Below the pieces are notes generated by a model. That model saw only the letters and a list, made by a program, of their open reading frames with translations, was not told the origin of the DNA and did no database searches. The position numbers and the translations under genes are program-made. From Trematomus loennbergii (lineage: Eukaryota; Chordata; Actinopteri; Perciformes; Nototheniidae), in the NCBI GenBank assembly GCA_012861695.1, contig JAAOOA010000033.1, positions 22,687,434 to 22,751,433 of the forward strand: a DNA stretch of 64,000 bases. The letters are read 5' to 3'. Shown here in pieces: positions 45,557 to 55,382 of this stretch; position 1 is the stretch's first letter; each line of letters begins with the position of its first letter.

Positions 45557-46337
45557 TCAACTGTAGACGATAGCAAAGTCTCTGTGTAACACTTTTTCAG
45601 GTCCTCCTGTGTTCTCTGGCACCACGACATAGACAGGTGAGTCTTGGATTTGTTTAACCACAGTGTATATGGTTTTACTCCAGCGATCAGCAATTTTATG
45701 TTTTCCCCTGAAACTGACGTTTCTTACGAGAACTCGGTCTCCTGCTGCCAGGGTAGATTCTCTTACTTTGTTGTCATACCTCTGTTTGTTCTGAAAAGCA
45801 TTTTTCAGACTATGTTCAGTAGCTAAACGGTAGCTTTCAGTTAGACTTTCGGTCAACTTCTTGACATACTCTGAATGAGATAGTTTGGATCTCTCCGGAC
45901 TCAGACCAAAGGCAATGTCAATTGGAAGCCTTGGCTGCCGACCAAACATGAGTTGATAGGGGGAAAAGCCTGTGGTGTCATTTTTTGTGCAATTATATGC
46001 ATGAACGAGGGTTGCACAAAATCCCTCCATTTGACTTTGTCTCCCTCTTCAAGTGTTCCCAACATTGCAAGAAGGGTTCTGTTGAATCGCTCCACAGGAT
46101 TTCCACGTGGATGATAAGGTCTAGTCCTTGTCTTTTTGATGCCTAGAAGTGAGCAAAGCTCTTTGATCAGGGTCGACTCAAAATCACGACCCTGGTCGCT
46201 ATGCAATCGCTCAGGAAATCCATAGTGGATGAAAAAGTTGTTCCATAGAGCTTTTCTACCGTCTTTGCTTTTTGATCTGCTGTAGGAACTGCAAGAGCAT
46301 ATTTTGTGAAATGATCTGTTATGACCAAGATGTCCTT
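45557..46337 (-). pseudogene. pol: Gypsy-3 integrase, C-terminal part
   Basis: Integrase core and tail on the minus strand. From 46337 it reads KDILVITDHFTKYALAVPTA (first catalytic Asp), in phase with the N-terminal part beyond Gypsy-2. SDQGRDFES (second Asp) and NPVERFNRTLLAMLG (catalytic Glu) follow at about 46206-46060 in another frame. Then come FSPYQLMFGRQPRLPID and the GDRVLVRNVSFRGKHKIADR region of the C-terminal SH3-like domain (46030-45557). At least two frameshifts. The gene is cut after the codon for Thr before KDIL by the Gypsy-2 insertion; the 5-bp duplication TCCTT (46333-46337) is part of the coding sequence. Confidence 0.85.
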
Positions 46338-46519
46338 TGTGAGGATCTGCAGTACTTCCTCCTTCTTTTCCACTTCTATGTTTGTTTGTCTTCCTGGCTG
46401 GGCGTGGCTGACCTACATTCTGATTCCCGCCAACTCATCTCCACTGCTGTTGTTCATCTCACTGATTGCCACTACTCACCTGCACCTGCTTAAAACCCTG
46501 GTTCCCATCCTCAGACTTC

Positions 46520-46530
46520 GCCAGTTCTTC
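46520..46530 (+). promoter_or_regulatory. Gypsy-2 self-primer segment at the predicted RNA 5' end
   Basis: GCCAGTTCTTC lies about 30 bases downstream of the TTAAAA box and is the exact complement of the 11 bases after the LTR (47135-47145). The same segment is at 51545-51555 in the 3' LTR. Confidence 0.75.
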
Positions 46531-46708
46531 GTTTATTCTTCAGTGGTAAACTATCGTCCTGGCCTACTAGCAGTATTCTAGTAAACCTTTTGATACTCCT
46601 AGTGAAGGGTTATTCCTTTCTAAACCCTGCATCTTTATTCTTCCAGATCTACACACACCTGCCGCTCTGCTTGCCACGTCCAGCCTCCGACTCCTCGTCT
46701 GAGTTTCC

Positions 46709-46945
46709 TCCGTGCTTCCACGCACACCAGCTCATCCAGACTACATTCGCCAGCTCTGGATTCCCGGCTCTCCTCGTCGGTGTTTCCTCCGTGCCTCCAC
46801 GCACACCAGCTCATCCAGACTACATTCGCCAGCTCTGGATTCCCGGCTCTCCTCGTCGGTGTTTCCTCCGTGCCTCCACGCACACCAGCTCATCCTGTCT
46901 ACATTCGCCAGCTCTGGATCTCCGGCTCTCCACGCCGGTGCTCCC
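46709..46945. repeat. 79-bp minisatellite in the Gypsy-2 LTR (three units)
   Basis: The word CGTGC[C/T]TCCACGCACACCAG starts at 46711, 46790 and 46869, a 79-bp period; the third unit is more diverged and a fourth is partial. The same array is at about 51733-51970 in the other LTR. Long ORFs across it in several frames are repeat artefacts. Confidence 0.93.
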
Positions 46946-47134
46946 TCCGTGCATCTCCGCACCTCCGTCTCCCCCTGAGCTATCCAGCTCCACATCTGTC
47001 TTCTCTGAGCTCCTCTCTACACCTTGCCTGTGCCGTGGTCAAATAAAAACTATTGTTTGACACTTCACCACTGTCTCCGTCTAGTGTTTGCGTAGCGGGT
47101 TCTCATCTCCAGTCACTTCTCGGGAAGCGTAACA

Positions 47135-47145
47135 GAAGAACTGGC
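47135..47145 (+). promoter_or_regulatory. Gypsy-2 primer-binding site, self-priming type
   Basis: GAAGAACTGGC directly follows the 5' LTR and is complementary to 46520-46530 over all 11 bases. The Gag ATG is only five bases further on. Confidence 0.78.
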
Positions 47146-47150
47146 CAACA

Positions 47151-48158
47151 ATGAACCCCGCAGGCACTGGAGCGGATCCCGCCACAGTCCATCATGCCCT
47201 GTCTAGTCAGGGTTCCCTTCTGGGTCAACACGACCAGCTCATTCGGGCGTTAGTCGAGAGCAATCAATCCATGGCTCATCATGTCTCTGAGTTAGCTTGC
47301 CAGATCTCAGCTCTAACTACCTCGGCTGCAGTTTCTCTTGCCACTCCCAATCCAGCTTTTTCTCCTACTCCACGCCAGGATTTCCCCATCACCGACCCTG
47401 AGCCATTCCACGGTGAGGTGGAGAAATGCAGAGGATTTCTTTTCCAATGTAACAAGGTCTTTCGCCAGCGTCCTGTTTCGTTTGCAGCTGATGTTACCCG
47501 GATTAATTATGTTCTGAGTTTGCTCCGTGGCAAGGCTTTAACCTGGGCAGAGGCTTTGAGCTCTTCAGTGGACTATGACAATCTGCGTTTTGAATGCTTC
47601 TCTGAGCGTTTTTCTGCTGTCTTTGATCATCCCAATTATTCTGGCTCCGCCGAGAATCAGCTGCTCGGTTTACAACAGGGAAACCGGAGTGTGGCCGAAT
47701 ATTCCATCGAGTTTCACACACTCGCTGCAGAGGCTCGATGGGACGAGGCGGCTCTCAAGGCGGTGTTTTTGAGAGGATTAAAGGATCAGCTCCGGGATGA
47801 ATTAGCTGCACGAGACGTTCCAGCGGATCTCCAAGATCTGATTTCCTTGGTGTCCCGCCTGGACTGTCGTTTGCGGGAGCGCAGAGCTGAGCGGACACAG
47901 CGGAATCCACCTGTCTCACACAGTAAGCCCAGTTTTTCCACCTACCCTGTTCCCTCTGTGTTTAAGTCTCCCTCCGTTTTCTCGCCGCCCAGCGGGCGCA
48001 CCTCTTCTCACGAGGAGGCTATGCAACTGGGTCGCGCTAGACTATCTCCGGAGGAGCGTCAACGTCGGGCGTGTGCTGGCCAATGCATGTATTGTGGCAA
48101 CGCTGGGCATGTCATTGCCAACTGTCCTGTACGCCCAAACGTGGGAGCTCGTCAGTGA
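47151..48158 (+). CDS. gag: Gypsy-2 Gag
   Basis: Structural protein of 335 residues. The ATG at 47151 is the first after the LTR and is followed by [20 protein letters not shown], a start like that of Gypsy-1 Gag (MDPADPRTLHAALSAQG). A coiled-coil-like N-terminus precedes the Gag core ([20 protein letters not shown], then [17 protein letters not shown]). A basic stretch rich in Arg follows near residue 245, then a single CCHC knuckle, [14 protein letters not shown], near residue 312. The TGA stop at 48156-48158 lies 15 bases after a CCCAAAC heptamer from which Pol is reached in the -1 frame. No defect is seen, so it could supply Gag even though the RT is damaged. Confidence 0.94.
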   Translation: MNPAGTGADPATVHHALSSQGSLLGQHDQLIRALVESNQSMAHHVSELACQISALTTSAAVSLATPNPAFSPTPRQDFPITDPEPFHGEVEKCRGFLFQCNKVFRQRPVSFAADVTRINYVLSLLRGKALTWAEALSSSVDYDNLRFECFSERFSAVFDHPNYSGSAENQLLGLQQGNRSVAEYSIEFHTLAAEARWDEAALKAVFLRGLKDQLRDELAARDVPADLQDLISLVSRLDCRLRERRAERTQRNPPVSHSKPSFSTYPVPSVFKSPSVFSPPSGRTSSHEEAMQLGRARLSPEERQRRACAGQCMYCGNAGHVIANCPVRPNVGARQ

Positions 48159-51100
48159 GATTGGGGGTCCTGACGAGTCCACAGCCATCTTCTCTACCTC
48201 CTTCTTTGTGCCGTTTTCTAATACCCGCCAAGATTTGTGTTAATACTATGACTTTGCCTATCCAAGCTCTCATTGATTCTGGTGCTGAGGATAGTTTTTT
48301 GGACCGTGAGCTAGCTGAACAGCTGGGACTCTGCCTGGAGCCGTTAGATGAACCTCTAACAGCCTATGCACTTAATGGACAAATAATCTCCTCTGTAACA
48401 GCACAGTCAGCCCCTTTGACATTGATCACCTCCGGCAACCACAGAGAGCTCATCCAGTTAAAGGTAATCTCTGCACCTTCCACACCTCTGGTATTGGGTT
48501 ATCCGTGGCTTCGCACCCACAACCCACACATTGATTGGGTCAAGGGAAAGATCATTGAATGGGATCAGCACTGTCTCGCTAACTGTCTGTTATCTGCCGT
48601 ACCTCCTGTCTCTGTCTCCCCAAACTCTGCTGCTTCTGTAGACTTAACTGGAGTTCCTGCGACCTACCACGACCTGAGATTGGTCTTCAGCAAGGAGAGG
48701 GCTCTCTCTCTTCCTCCTCATCGGCCCTACGACTGCTCTATAGATCTGTTTCCTGGGGCTCCTCTACCCACCAGCCGCCTCTACAACCTGTCCCGTCCTG
48801 AGAAGGAGGCTATGGAGCTATATATCACGGACTCAGTGGCTGCTGGGATTATTCGTTCTTCCTCCTCTCCCGTGGGTGCCGGTTTCTTCTTCGTTGGCAA
48901 AAAGGATAAGTCACTGCGACCTTGCATTGACTTTCGTGGGTTAAACAACATTACTGTTAAGAACAAGTACCCATTACCCCTTCTCACCTCTGCTTTTGAA
49001 CCTCTCCATGAGGCAACCCTGTTCACCAAGCTTGACCTTAGGAACGCCTATCATCTGGTCCGTATCCGTCAAGGGGATGAATGGAAGACGGCTTTCAACA
49101 CTCTGATTTTCTCCAAAGACCAGGAGGAACACGAGAACCATGTCCGCCTGGTGCTTCAGAGACTGCTGGAGAACAAGCTCTACGTCAAGGCTGAGAAGTG
49201 TGAGTTCCACCAGAACCGGATCAGCTTCCTGGGCTATATCATTAGTCAGGGCAGAGTGGAGGCAGATTCTGGAAAGATCGAGGCTGTGGTCAAGTGGCCA
49301 GCCCCAACTACGAGGAGGGAGCTTCAGAGGTTTCTGGGCTTCGCCAACTTTTACCGCCGCTTCATCAGGAACTTCAGTAAGGTTGCTGCACCTCTCTCAA
49401 GACTCACCTCTGTCAACATTAAGTTCTTCTGGACCCCAGAGGCTAATGAGGCTTTTCTCAAACTCAAGTCCCTGTTCACCTCTGCTCCCATCCTCATCCA
49501 GCCAGACTCTGAGAAGCAGTTTATTGTGGAGGTTGATGCGTCAGACACTGGGGTGGGAGCTGTATTGTCACAAACTGCTGGTTCTAATAACATCCTTCAT
49601 CCTTGTGCTTTCTTTTCACGCCGCCTCTCTCCTGCTGAGCGCAATTATGACGTTGGAAACAGGGAGCTTCTGGGAGTAAAGTTGGCGTTAGAGGAGTGGA
49701 GACACTGGCTCGAGGGCAGCAAGCAGTCATTCCTGGTCTGGACAGACCACAAGAACCTCGCCTACATCCAGTCAGCGAGACGGCTGAACTCTCGACAGGC
49801 CAGATGGGCTCTCTTCTTCAGTCGCTTCAATTTTAGTCTCACATACCGTCCAGGTTCCCGGAATGTTAAGCCCGATGCTCTATCTAGACTGTACTCTTCT
49901 GACTCTCCCGAGCCCTCTGCTGGTTCAATCCTGCCCAAGAGTTGTGTTGTAGGCGCCCTCTCTTGGGAGATTAATAACACCATCCAGGAGGCTTTGAGAG
50001 AGCAACCAGATCCTGGTAACGGTCCTCCGAACCGTCAGTTCGTTCCCGATGCTGCTCGCTCCAAGGTTCTACAGTGGGTCCACAGTTCCCGGTTCTCCAT
50101 CCATCCCGGAGTAAACCGCACACGCTCTCTTCTTAAGAGACACTTCTGGTGGCCAACTGTCAACAAGGACACTCAGGAGTTTGTTTCTTCCTGCCCCACG
50201 TGTGCTAGGAGTAAGTCCTCCCACCAAACACCTGCAGGATTGCTTCAGCCTCTACCCATCCCTAGTCGTCCCTGGTCACATATCGCCTTGGACTTTGTTA
50301 CCGGTCTGCCTCCCTCCCAGGGTAACACCACAATTCTCACCATTGTTGATAGATTCTCTAAGTCTGCCCACTTTGTAGCTCTTCCTAAGCTCCCTTCAGC
50401 CTTGGAGACCTCCCAACTCCTCTCTGTACACGTTTTCCGGCTACATGGAATCCCTTCTGACATAGTTTCTGACCGCGGTCCTCAATTCACCTCTCGAGTG
50501 TGGAAGGAGTTCTGTCAATCCCTGGGAGCTTCTGTCAGTTTAACATCCGGATATCATCCCCAGTCAAACGGTCAGACTGAGCGAACCAACCAGGACCTGG
50601 AGTCAGCCCTCCGCTGCATCGTTGACCGTAACCCCTCTACCTGGAGCTCCCATCTTCCCTGGGTTGAGTACTCGCATAATTCCCTAACGTGTTCTGCTAC
50701 TGGTCTCTCCCCGTTTGAGGCTTCTTTGGGGTACCAGCCGCCCCTGTTCCCTGAAGAGGAGAGAGAACTAGCAGTTCCCTCGGTCCAGCAGCATGTTCGT
50801 CGTTGTCAAAAGATCTGGAGAGACACTCGCTCTGCTCTCCTCCTGACTTCAGCTCGGAACCAACAGTCGGCCAACCGCCACAGACAAGCTGCTCCTCCTT
50901 ACGTCCCAGGTCAGTCTGTCTGGTTATCTTCCAGGAACATTCCTCTCCTCACAGAATCGAAGAAGTTGTCTCCACGCTTCATTGGTCCCTTCTCCATTCA
51001 AAGGATTATTAACCCCTCTGCAGTCCGGCTGAAGCTTCCCAGAACATTGAGAGTCCATCCTACTTTTCATGTCTCCCAGATTAAGCCTGTTCACACCAGT

Positions 51101-51367
51101 GACTTGAGCCCTCCGGCCGTTCCCCCTCCTCCCCCCCGAGTCATTGATGACCATCCTGCCTACACAGTGCACCGTCTCATGGACGTCAGGCGCCGGGGCA
51201 GGGGCTTACAGTATTTGGTGGACTGGGAGGGTTACGGTCTCGAGGAGCGATGCTGGGTCCCTCGCTCCCGAGTCCTGGACCCTGTAATGATAAGGGCCTT
51301 TCACAGGGCCCATCCAGACAAGCCTGGTGGTCGCCAGGAGGCTCCCGTTGAGGGGGGGGTACTGTGA
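48071..51367 (+). CDS. pol: Gypsy-2 Pol, open but lacking the RT catalytic segment
   Basis: Expected to be made as a Gag-Pol fusion by -1 frameshifting at 48134-48140; the first 22 codons of this frame are upstream shadow. Domains: aspartic protease ([12 protein letters not shown], about residue 67), RT, RNase H ([17 protein letters not shown]), integrase ([10 protein letters not shown] ... CPTCAR zinc finger; LDFVTG, SDRGPQF and [10 protein letters not shown] as D,D,E) and a chromodomain ([25 protein letters not shown], about residues 1030-1075). Compared with Gypsy-1, RT passes from TAFNT directly to LIFSKDQ at 49102/49103. This removes 44 codons that hold the MPFGL and YLDD motifs, two of three catalytic Asp. 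The frame stays open, so integrase and chromodomain are intact while RT should be dead. Confidence 0.94.
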   Translation: MCWPMHVLWQRWACHCQLSCTPKRGSSSVRLGVLTSPQPSSLPPSLCRFLIPAKICVNTMTLPIQALIDSGAEDSFLDRELAEQLGLCLEPLDEPLTAYALNGQIISSVTAQSAPLTLITSGNHRELIQLKVISAPSTPLVLGYPWLRTHNPHIDWVKGKIIEWDQHCLANCLLSAVPPVSVSPNSAASVDLTGVPATYHDLRLVFSKERALSLPPHRPYDCSIDLFPGAPLPTSRLYNLSRPEKEAMELYITDSVAAGIIRSSSSPVGAGFFFVGKKDKSLRPCIDFRGLNNITVKNKYPLPLLTSAFEPLHEATLFTKLDLRNAYHLVRIRQGDEWKTAFNTLIFSKDQEEHENHVRLVLQRLLENKLYVKAEKCEFHQNRISFLGYIISQGRVEADSGKIEAVVKWPAPTTRRELQRFLGFANFYRRFIRNFSKVAAPLSRLTSVNIKFFWTPEANEAFLKLKSLFTSAPILIQPDSEKQFIVEVDASDTGVGAVLSQTAGSNNILHPCAFFSRRLSPAERNYDVGNRELLGVKLALEEWRHWLEGSKQSFLVWTDHKNLAYIQSARRLNSRQARWALFFSRFNFSLTYRPGSRNVKPDALSRLYSSDSPEPSAGSILPKSCVVGALSWEINNTIQEALREQPDPGNGPPNRQFVPDAARSKVLQWVHSSRFSIHPGVNRTRSLLKRHFWWPTVNKDTQEFVSSCPTCARSKSSHQTPAGLLQPLPIPSRPWSHIALDFVTGLPPSQGNTTILTIVDRFSKSAHFVALPKLPSALETSQLLSVHVFRLHGIPSDIVSDRGPQFTSRVWKEFCQSLGASVSLTSGYHPQSNGQTERTNQDLESALRCIVDRNPSTWSSHLPWVEYSHNSLTCSATGLSPFEASLGYQPPLFPEEERELAVPSVQQHVRRCQKIWRDTRSALLLTSARNQQSANRHRQAAPPYVPGQSVWLSSRNIPLLTESKKLSPRFIGPFSIQRIINPSAVRLKLPRTLRVHPTFHVSQIKPVHTSDLSPPAVPPPPPRVIDDHPAYTVHRLMDVRRRGRGLQYLVDWEGYGLEERCWVPRSRVLDPVMIRAFHRAHPDKPGGRQEAPVEGGVL
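48134..48140 (+). promoter_or_regulatory. Gypsy-2 -1 ribosomal frameshift heptamer
   Basis: CCCAAAC with the register C CCA AAC relative to Gag codons, after the zinc knuckle and 15 bases before the Gag stop. The -1 frame is the Pol frame. Confidence 0.85.
51348..51362 (+). promoter_or_regulatory. Gypsy-2 polypurine tract
   Basis: GAGGGGGGGGTAC directly before the 3' LTR, nearly the same as in Gypsy-1. Confidence 0.85.
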
Positions 51368-52156
51368 GGATCTGCAGTACTTCCTCCTTCTTTTCCACTT
51401 CTATGTTTGTTTGTCTTCCTGGCTGGGCGTGGCTGACCTACATTCTGATTCCCGCCAACTCATCTCCACTGCTGTTGTTCATCTCACTGATTGCCACTAC
51501 TCACCTGCACCTGCTTAAAACCCTGGTTCCCATCCTCAGACTTCGCCAGTTCTTCGTTTATTCTTCAGTGGTAAACTATCGTCCTGGCCTACTAGCAGTA
51601 TTCTAGTAAACCTTTGATACTCCTAGTGAAGGGATTCCTTTCTAAACCCTGCATCTTTATTCTTCCAGATCTACACACACCTGCCGCTCTGCTTGCCACG
51701 TCCAGCCTCCGACTCCTCGTCTGAGTTTCCTCCGTGCTTCCACGCACACCAGCTCATCCAGACTACATTCGCCAGCTCTGGATTCCCGGCTCTCCTCGTC
51801 GGTGTTTCCTCCGTGCCTCCACGCACACCAGCTCATCCAGACTACATTCGCCAGCTCTGGATTCCCGGCTCTCCTCGTCGGTGTTTCCTCCGTGCCTCCA
51901 CGCACACCAGCTCATCCTGTCTACATTCGCCAGCTCTGGATCTCCGGCTCTCCACGCCGGTGCTCCCTCCGTGCATCTCCGCACCTCCGTCTCCCCCTGA
52001 GCTATCCAGCTCCACATCTGTCTTCTCTGAGCTCCTCTCTACACCTTGCCTGTGCCGTGGTCAAATAAAAACTATTGTTTGACACTTCACCACTGTCTCC
52101 GTCTAGTGTTTGCGTAGCGGGTTCTCATCTCCAGTCACTTCTCGGGAAGCGTAACA
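51363..52156 (+). repeat. Gypsy-2 3' LTR
   Basis: Ends GAAGCGTAACA, followed by the TCCTT duplication. Confidence 0.95.
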
Positions 52157-52161
52157 TCCTT

Positions 52162-55100
52162 GGTTCCTCTTCCATCTGGCTCAAGGGAAAGGTAGTCCAT
52201 GCAGACTAGCTCCAAAGGGCGGTAGGTTCTTATATTCACCAGTGGAGCATTCCTTTCAGCTCGTGCCTTTCTCCTGACACACCTTTGACATCTACGGCCA
52301 TCCGTGGCCAATAGAATCGGGCACAGACTAAGTCAAGGGTTCTCTCCACACCCATGTGCCCAACAGCATCATGGAGGCTTTCAAGTGATGTTTTTCTCTG
52401 ACTCTTTGGAAGGACAAGCTGATAGGAAGGTTCTCCTTGGCTGATGCGTTTTCTGTATAAGACTCCATTGATCATGACCAATTGGTCCAATACTCTCAAC
52501 ATCAGCTGGACTTCTCTGTCTTCCCACTGCCTTGTTCTGTATGTCAGACGGTTTCCTGAATTCAAGATGGCAATTACTCTACTGATGATTTGATCTTGTC
52601 CCTGTTCACGTACCCAGTCTTCAAGTGACATTTGTGGCAATGTACAGGACCCAAGCACATCAGTTTGACGGAAACCTGCTGGTATGGCAGTGACATCAAT
52701 TGCCAGGCACTCAATAGGTACAGGCTGGATTGCTCCTGGATCTGCACCTGAAGACAACTGATGCCTCTGACACACAGCCTTCACAGCTTCACTTGGGAAA
52801 TCAGTTCCTTTGTCATTTTTCATGAACTGAGCAATGAACCTCTCAATGCGGTTATCTTCATCCTCAGTACTGAAATCCACTGTGTCTTGGTCATGAGGAT
52901 GTGGACGTCTGGAAAGAGCATCTGCATCTTGGTTCTTTTTCTCAGCTCTGTACTGGATATTAAAGTCAAAGCTGGAAAGAGCAGCCAACTAACGATGCCC
53001 TGCTGCATCAAATTTTGCAGACGTCAATATATATGTGAGCGGGTTGTTATCTGTCATGACTGTGAATTTTGCTCCATATAGATAATCGAAGAACTTCTCT
53101 GTAACAGCCCACTTAAGAGAGAGAAATTCAAGTTTATGTGCATGATATCTTCGCTCACATTGGGAGAGTCCCCGGCTTGCATAGGCAACCGCTCTCAATT
53201 TGCCTTCCTGCTCCTGATACAAGGCGGCACCAAGGCCATTGATGCTTGCGTCGGTGTGCACAATGTATGGTTTCTTGGCGTCTGCAAAACCAAGAATAGG
53301 AGCTGTAGTGAGCATGTGAATGAGAGTGTTGAATGCGTCCTCAGCTGCTGATGTCCAATTCTCATTCAAGGGCTTTTTGAAATCCACACACTTTGAGTTT
53401 CGGCATGAGGAGGTGGACTTTCGCTTTGGTGGCAGGTACCCAGCTGTTAACTCATTGAGGGGTTTTGCGATTTTGGAGTAGTCCTTTATAAACCTCCTGT
53501 AATATCCAGCAAAACCAAGAAAAGACTTGAGTTCCTTGATGTTATTGGGCCTGGGCCAGGTAGTAAGGGCCGTTATCTTGGCTGGGTCCGTTTCCACTCC
53601 TTTTTCTGAAACAACATGACCTAGATATTTGACAGATGTCCTGAAGAATTGACATTTCTTTGGTGAAAGCTTTAAGCCATATTCCTTCAGCCTGTTTAGT
53701 ACTCTCAGAAGTCGGTCCTCATGTTCCTCGAGTGTGGCAGAGAAAACAATGACGTCGTCAAGAAAGACTAAGGCTTCACTCAAGTTCATGCTACCCACAC
53801 ACTTTTCCATTACTCTTTGAAAAGTACTGGGAGCATTTGTTACTCCCTGCGGCATTCTGTTAAACTCCCAGAATCCCATAGGTGTCACAAAAGCTGTTTT
53901 GAACTTGTCTTCTCCTCCATCTCCATCTGATAATAGCCAGATTTAAGATCCATAATAGAGAACCACTTGGACCCTAGTAAGGCTGAGAAAGCTTCCTCAA
54001 TGTTGGGCAAAGCATATGCATCTTTGATGGTTTGTCGGTTCAGTTTACGGTAGTCGATGCACAACCTGATTTCACCATTATTTTTCTTCACCACAACAAT
54101 AGGAGAAGCAAAGGGGCTCTCTGATTCACGGATTATGTTAGCTTCTTGAAGTTCCTTTAAATGAAGCCTGACAGCCTCATAATCAGAAGGATGGATCGGT
54201 CTGGGTCTTTGTTTAAAGGGAGATGGGTCTGAAAGGCGGATTCAATGTTTGATCTCAGTAGTATGACCATAGTCGAGATCACTATGTGCAAAGGCTTCTG
54301 ACGCTGAATTTAACTTCTTGGTGATTCTCTCCTTCCACTCTTCAGACAAAGGAGAGTCAGCAAAGTCAAAGGTAAGTTTACTAGAATCAGATACATTCAT
54401 AGCGTTGCAGGTTGCAGAAGCTGATGCAGGATGAAATGGTTCACTTGATGTAGCTTTAGCATCATGTGATGGTAATGATGACACAACTTGGTAAGAGAGA
54501 GCTCAGCAATGATGTGACCTGCAGGTACTGTGATGTCCCTTGCAGTCTCATTTTTTACCAGAACAGGCACCTTGAAGGATGGACATGATGGACTTGTCAT
54601 GATGTAACTGCAAAAGAAGAGACCACCAGGTAAGTTCGACTGAGGGGGCTCAACCAAGAGTGTCACATCAGCTACTACAGGGACATGTCTGGCATATCCT
54701 GTTAAAGCCACCCTTTCTCCTGCGGGAATGGTGATGCACTTTTTGCTCTGCAGCTTCACAGTCCCAACTCTGCCATTTTGTTGATGTATTTTGTATCTCT
54801 GGTATAGATGTTTCACCAGTTGGAAACAATGGCTGGCTCTGGAACTATACTTTCCAAACTTGTTCTGTGCACACTTTGCATACAGAGGTTCCAGTGTATT
54901 AGTGCCTATCAACAAAGGAACATCCATGTTTGTTCTATGATCAGGCACAACAAGTGCAAGAGTAACAACTCTTTCAGCCTTCCCATGACATCCTCTGGAA
55001 AATGGATGTTAGCTTGGACATACCCCAGATAAGGCACTTCTTGACCACCAGCGCCCTCTATGTCCAAAAGATCTTGAATAGGGAAGATTGGTCGATTTGA

Positions 55101-55382
55101 GAGATGGCTTTCATGAAATGACTTTGAAATTGTAGTCACTTGGGAACCGGAATCAAGAAGGCTTACACACTGAACTCCTTCAATAGTGACAGTTGCTATA
55201 CACTTGGGGCCTATCAATCCTCTTGGAAGAAGAACATTAGATGACTGAGTTGAATAATTATTTTTACTGGTAACTGTTTCTCTTTCTTGATTTTGTATGG
55301 GACATTTCAGTTCATCACTGGGTGCAGTTATTCCCTCCACTGCGACCCTGTCCAGTTTAAATGGCCGAATTTGCTCTGCCAT
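52162..55382 (-). pseudogene. pol: Gypsy-3 protease, RT, RNase H and N-terminal integrase
   Basis: The minus strand gives the protease active site SLLDSGSQVTTIS (about 55180-55140), then a spacer (54948-54242). RT starts with NGEIRLCIDYRKLNRQTIKD (54094-53990), continues in a shifted frame with FNRMPQGVTNAPSTFQRVME, and has catalytic VFLDD (about 53770). RNase H has VHTDASINGLGAALYQEQEG, LEFLSLKW and MTDNNPLTYI. At 52989 a stop replaces the Trp expected in the GHRWLAAL motif. The tether, YRKRISQGEPSYQLVLPK, and the HHCC start (HMGVERTLDLVCARFYWPRM) follow, then the MDYLSLEPDGRGT region runs to the Gypsy-2 junction at 52161. Several frameshifts mark it as dead. Confidence 0.88.

Larger units (their letters stand above)
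46338..47134 (+). repeat. Gypsy-2 5' LTR
   Basis: TGTGAGGATC...GAAGCGTAACA. TATA-like TTAAAA at about 46489, probable RNA start near 46520, AATAAA at about 47040. Differs from the 3' LTR by small indels near 46580-46612. Confidence 0.95.
46338..52156 (+). mobile_element. Gypsy-2: Ty3/Gypsy chromovirus (Tf1/sushi group) inserted in Gypsy-3
   Basis: LTRs at 46338-47134 (797 bp) and 51363-52156 (794 bp) differ by only a few indels. TCCTT flanks the element (46333-46337 and 52157-52161). Gag and a chromodomain Pol lie between on the plus strand. Both ORFs are open, but the RT lacks its catalytic segment. Confidence 0.96.

Noticed and set aside
46590..47060. Long overlapping ORFs in several frames at 46.6-47.1 kb and 51.7-52.1 kb
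   Set aside because: They translate the 79-bp minisatellite and flanks in the Gypsy-2 LTR, in both strands.
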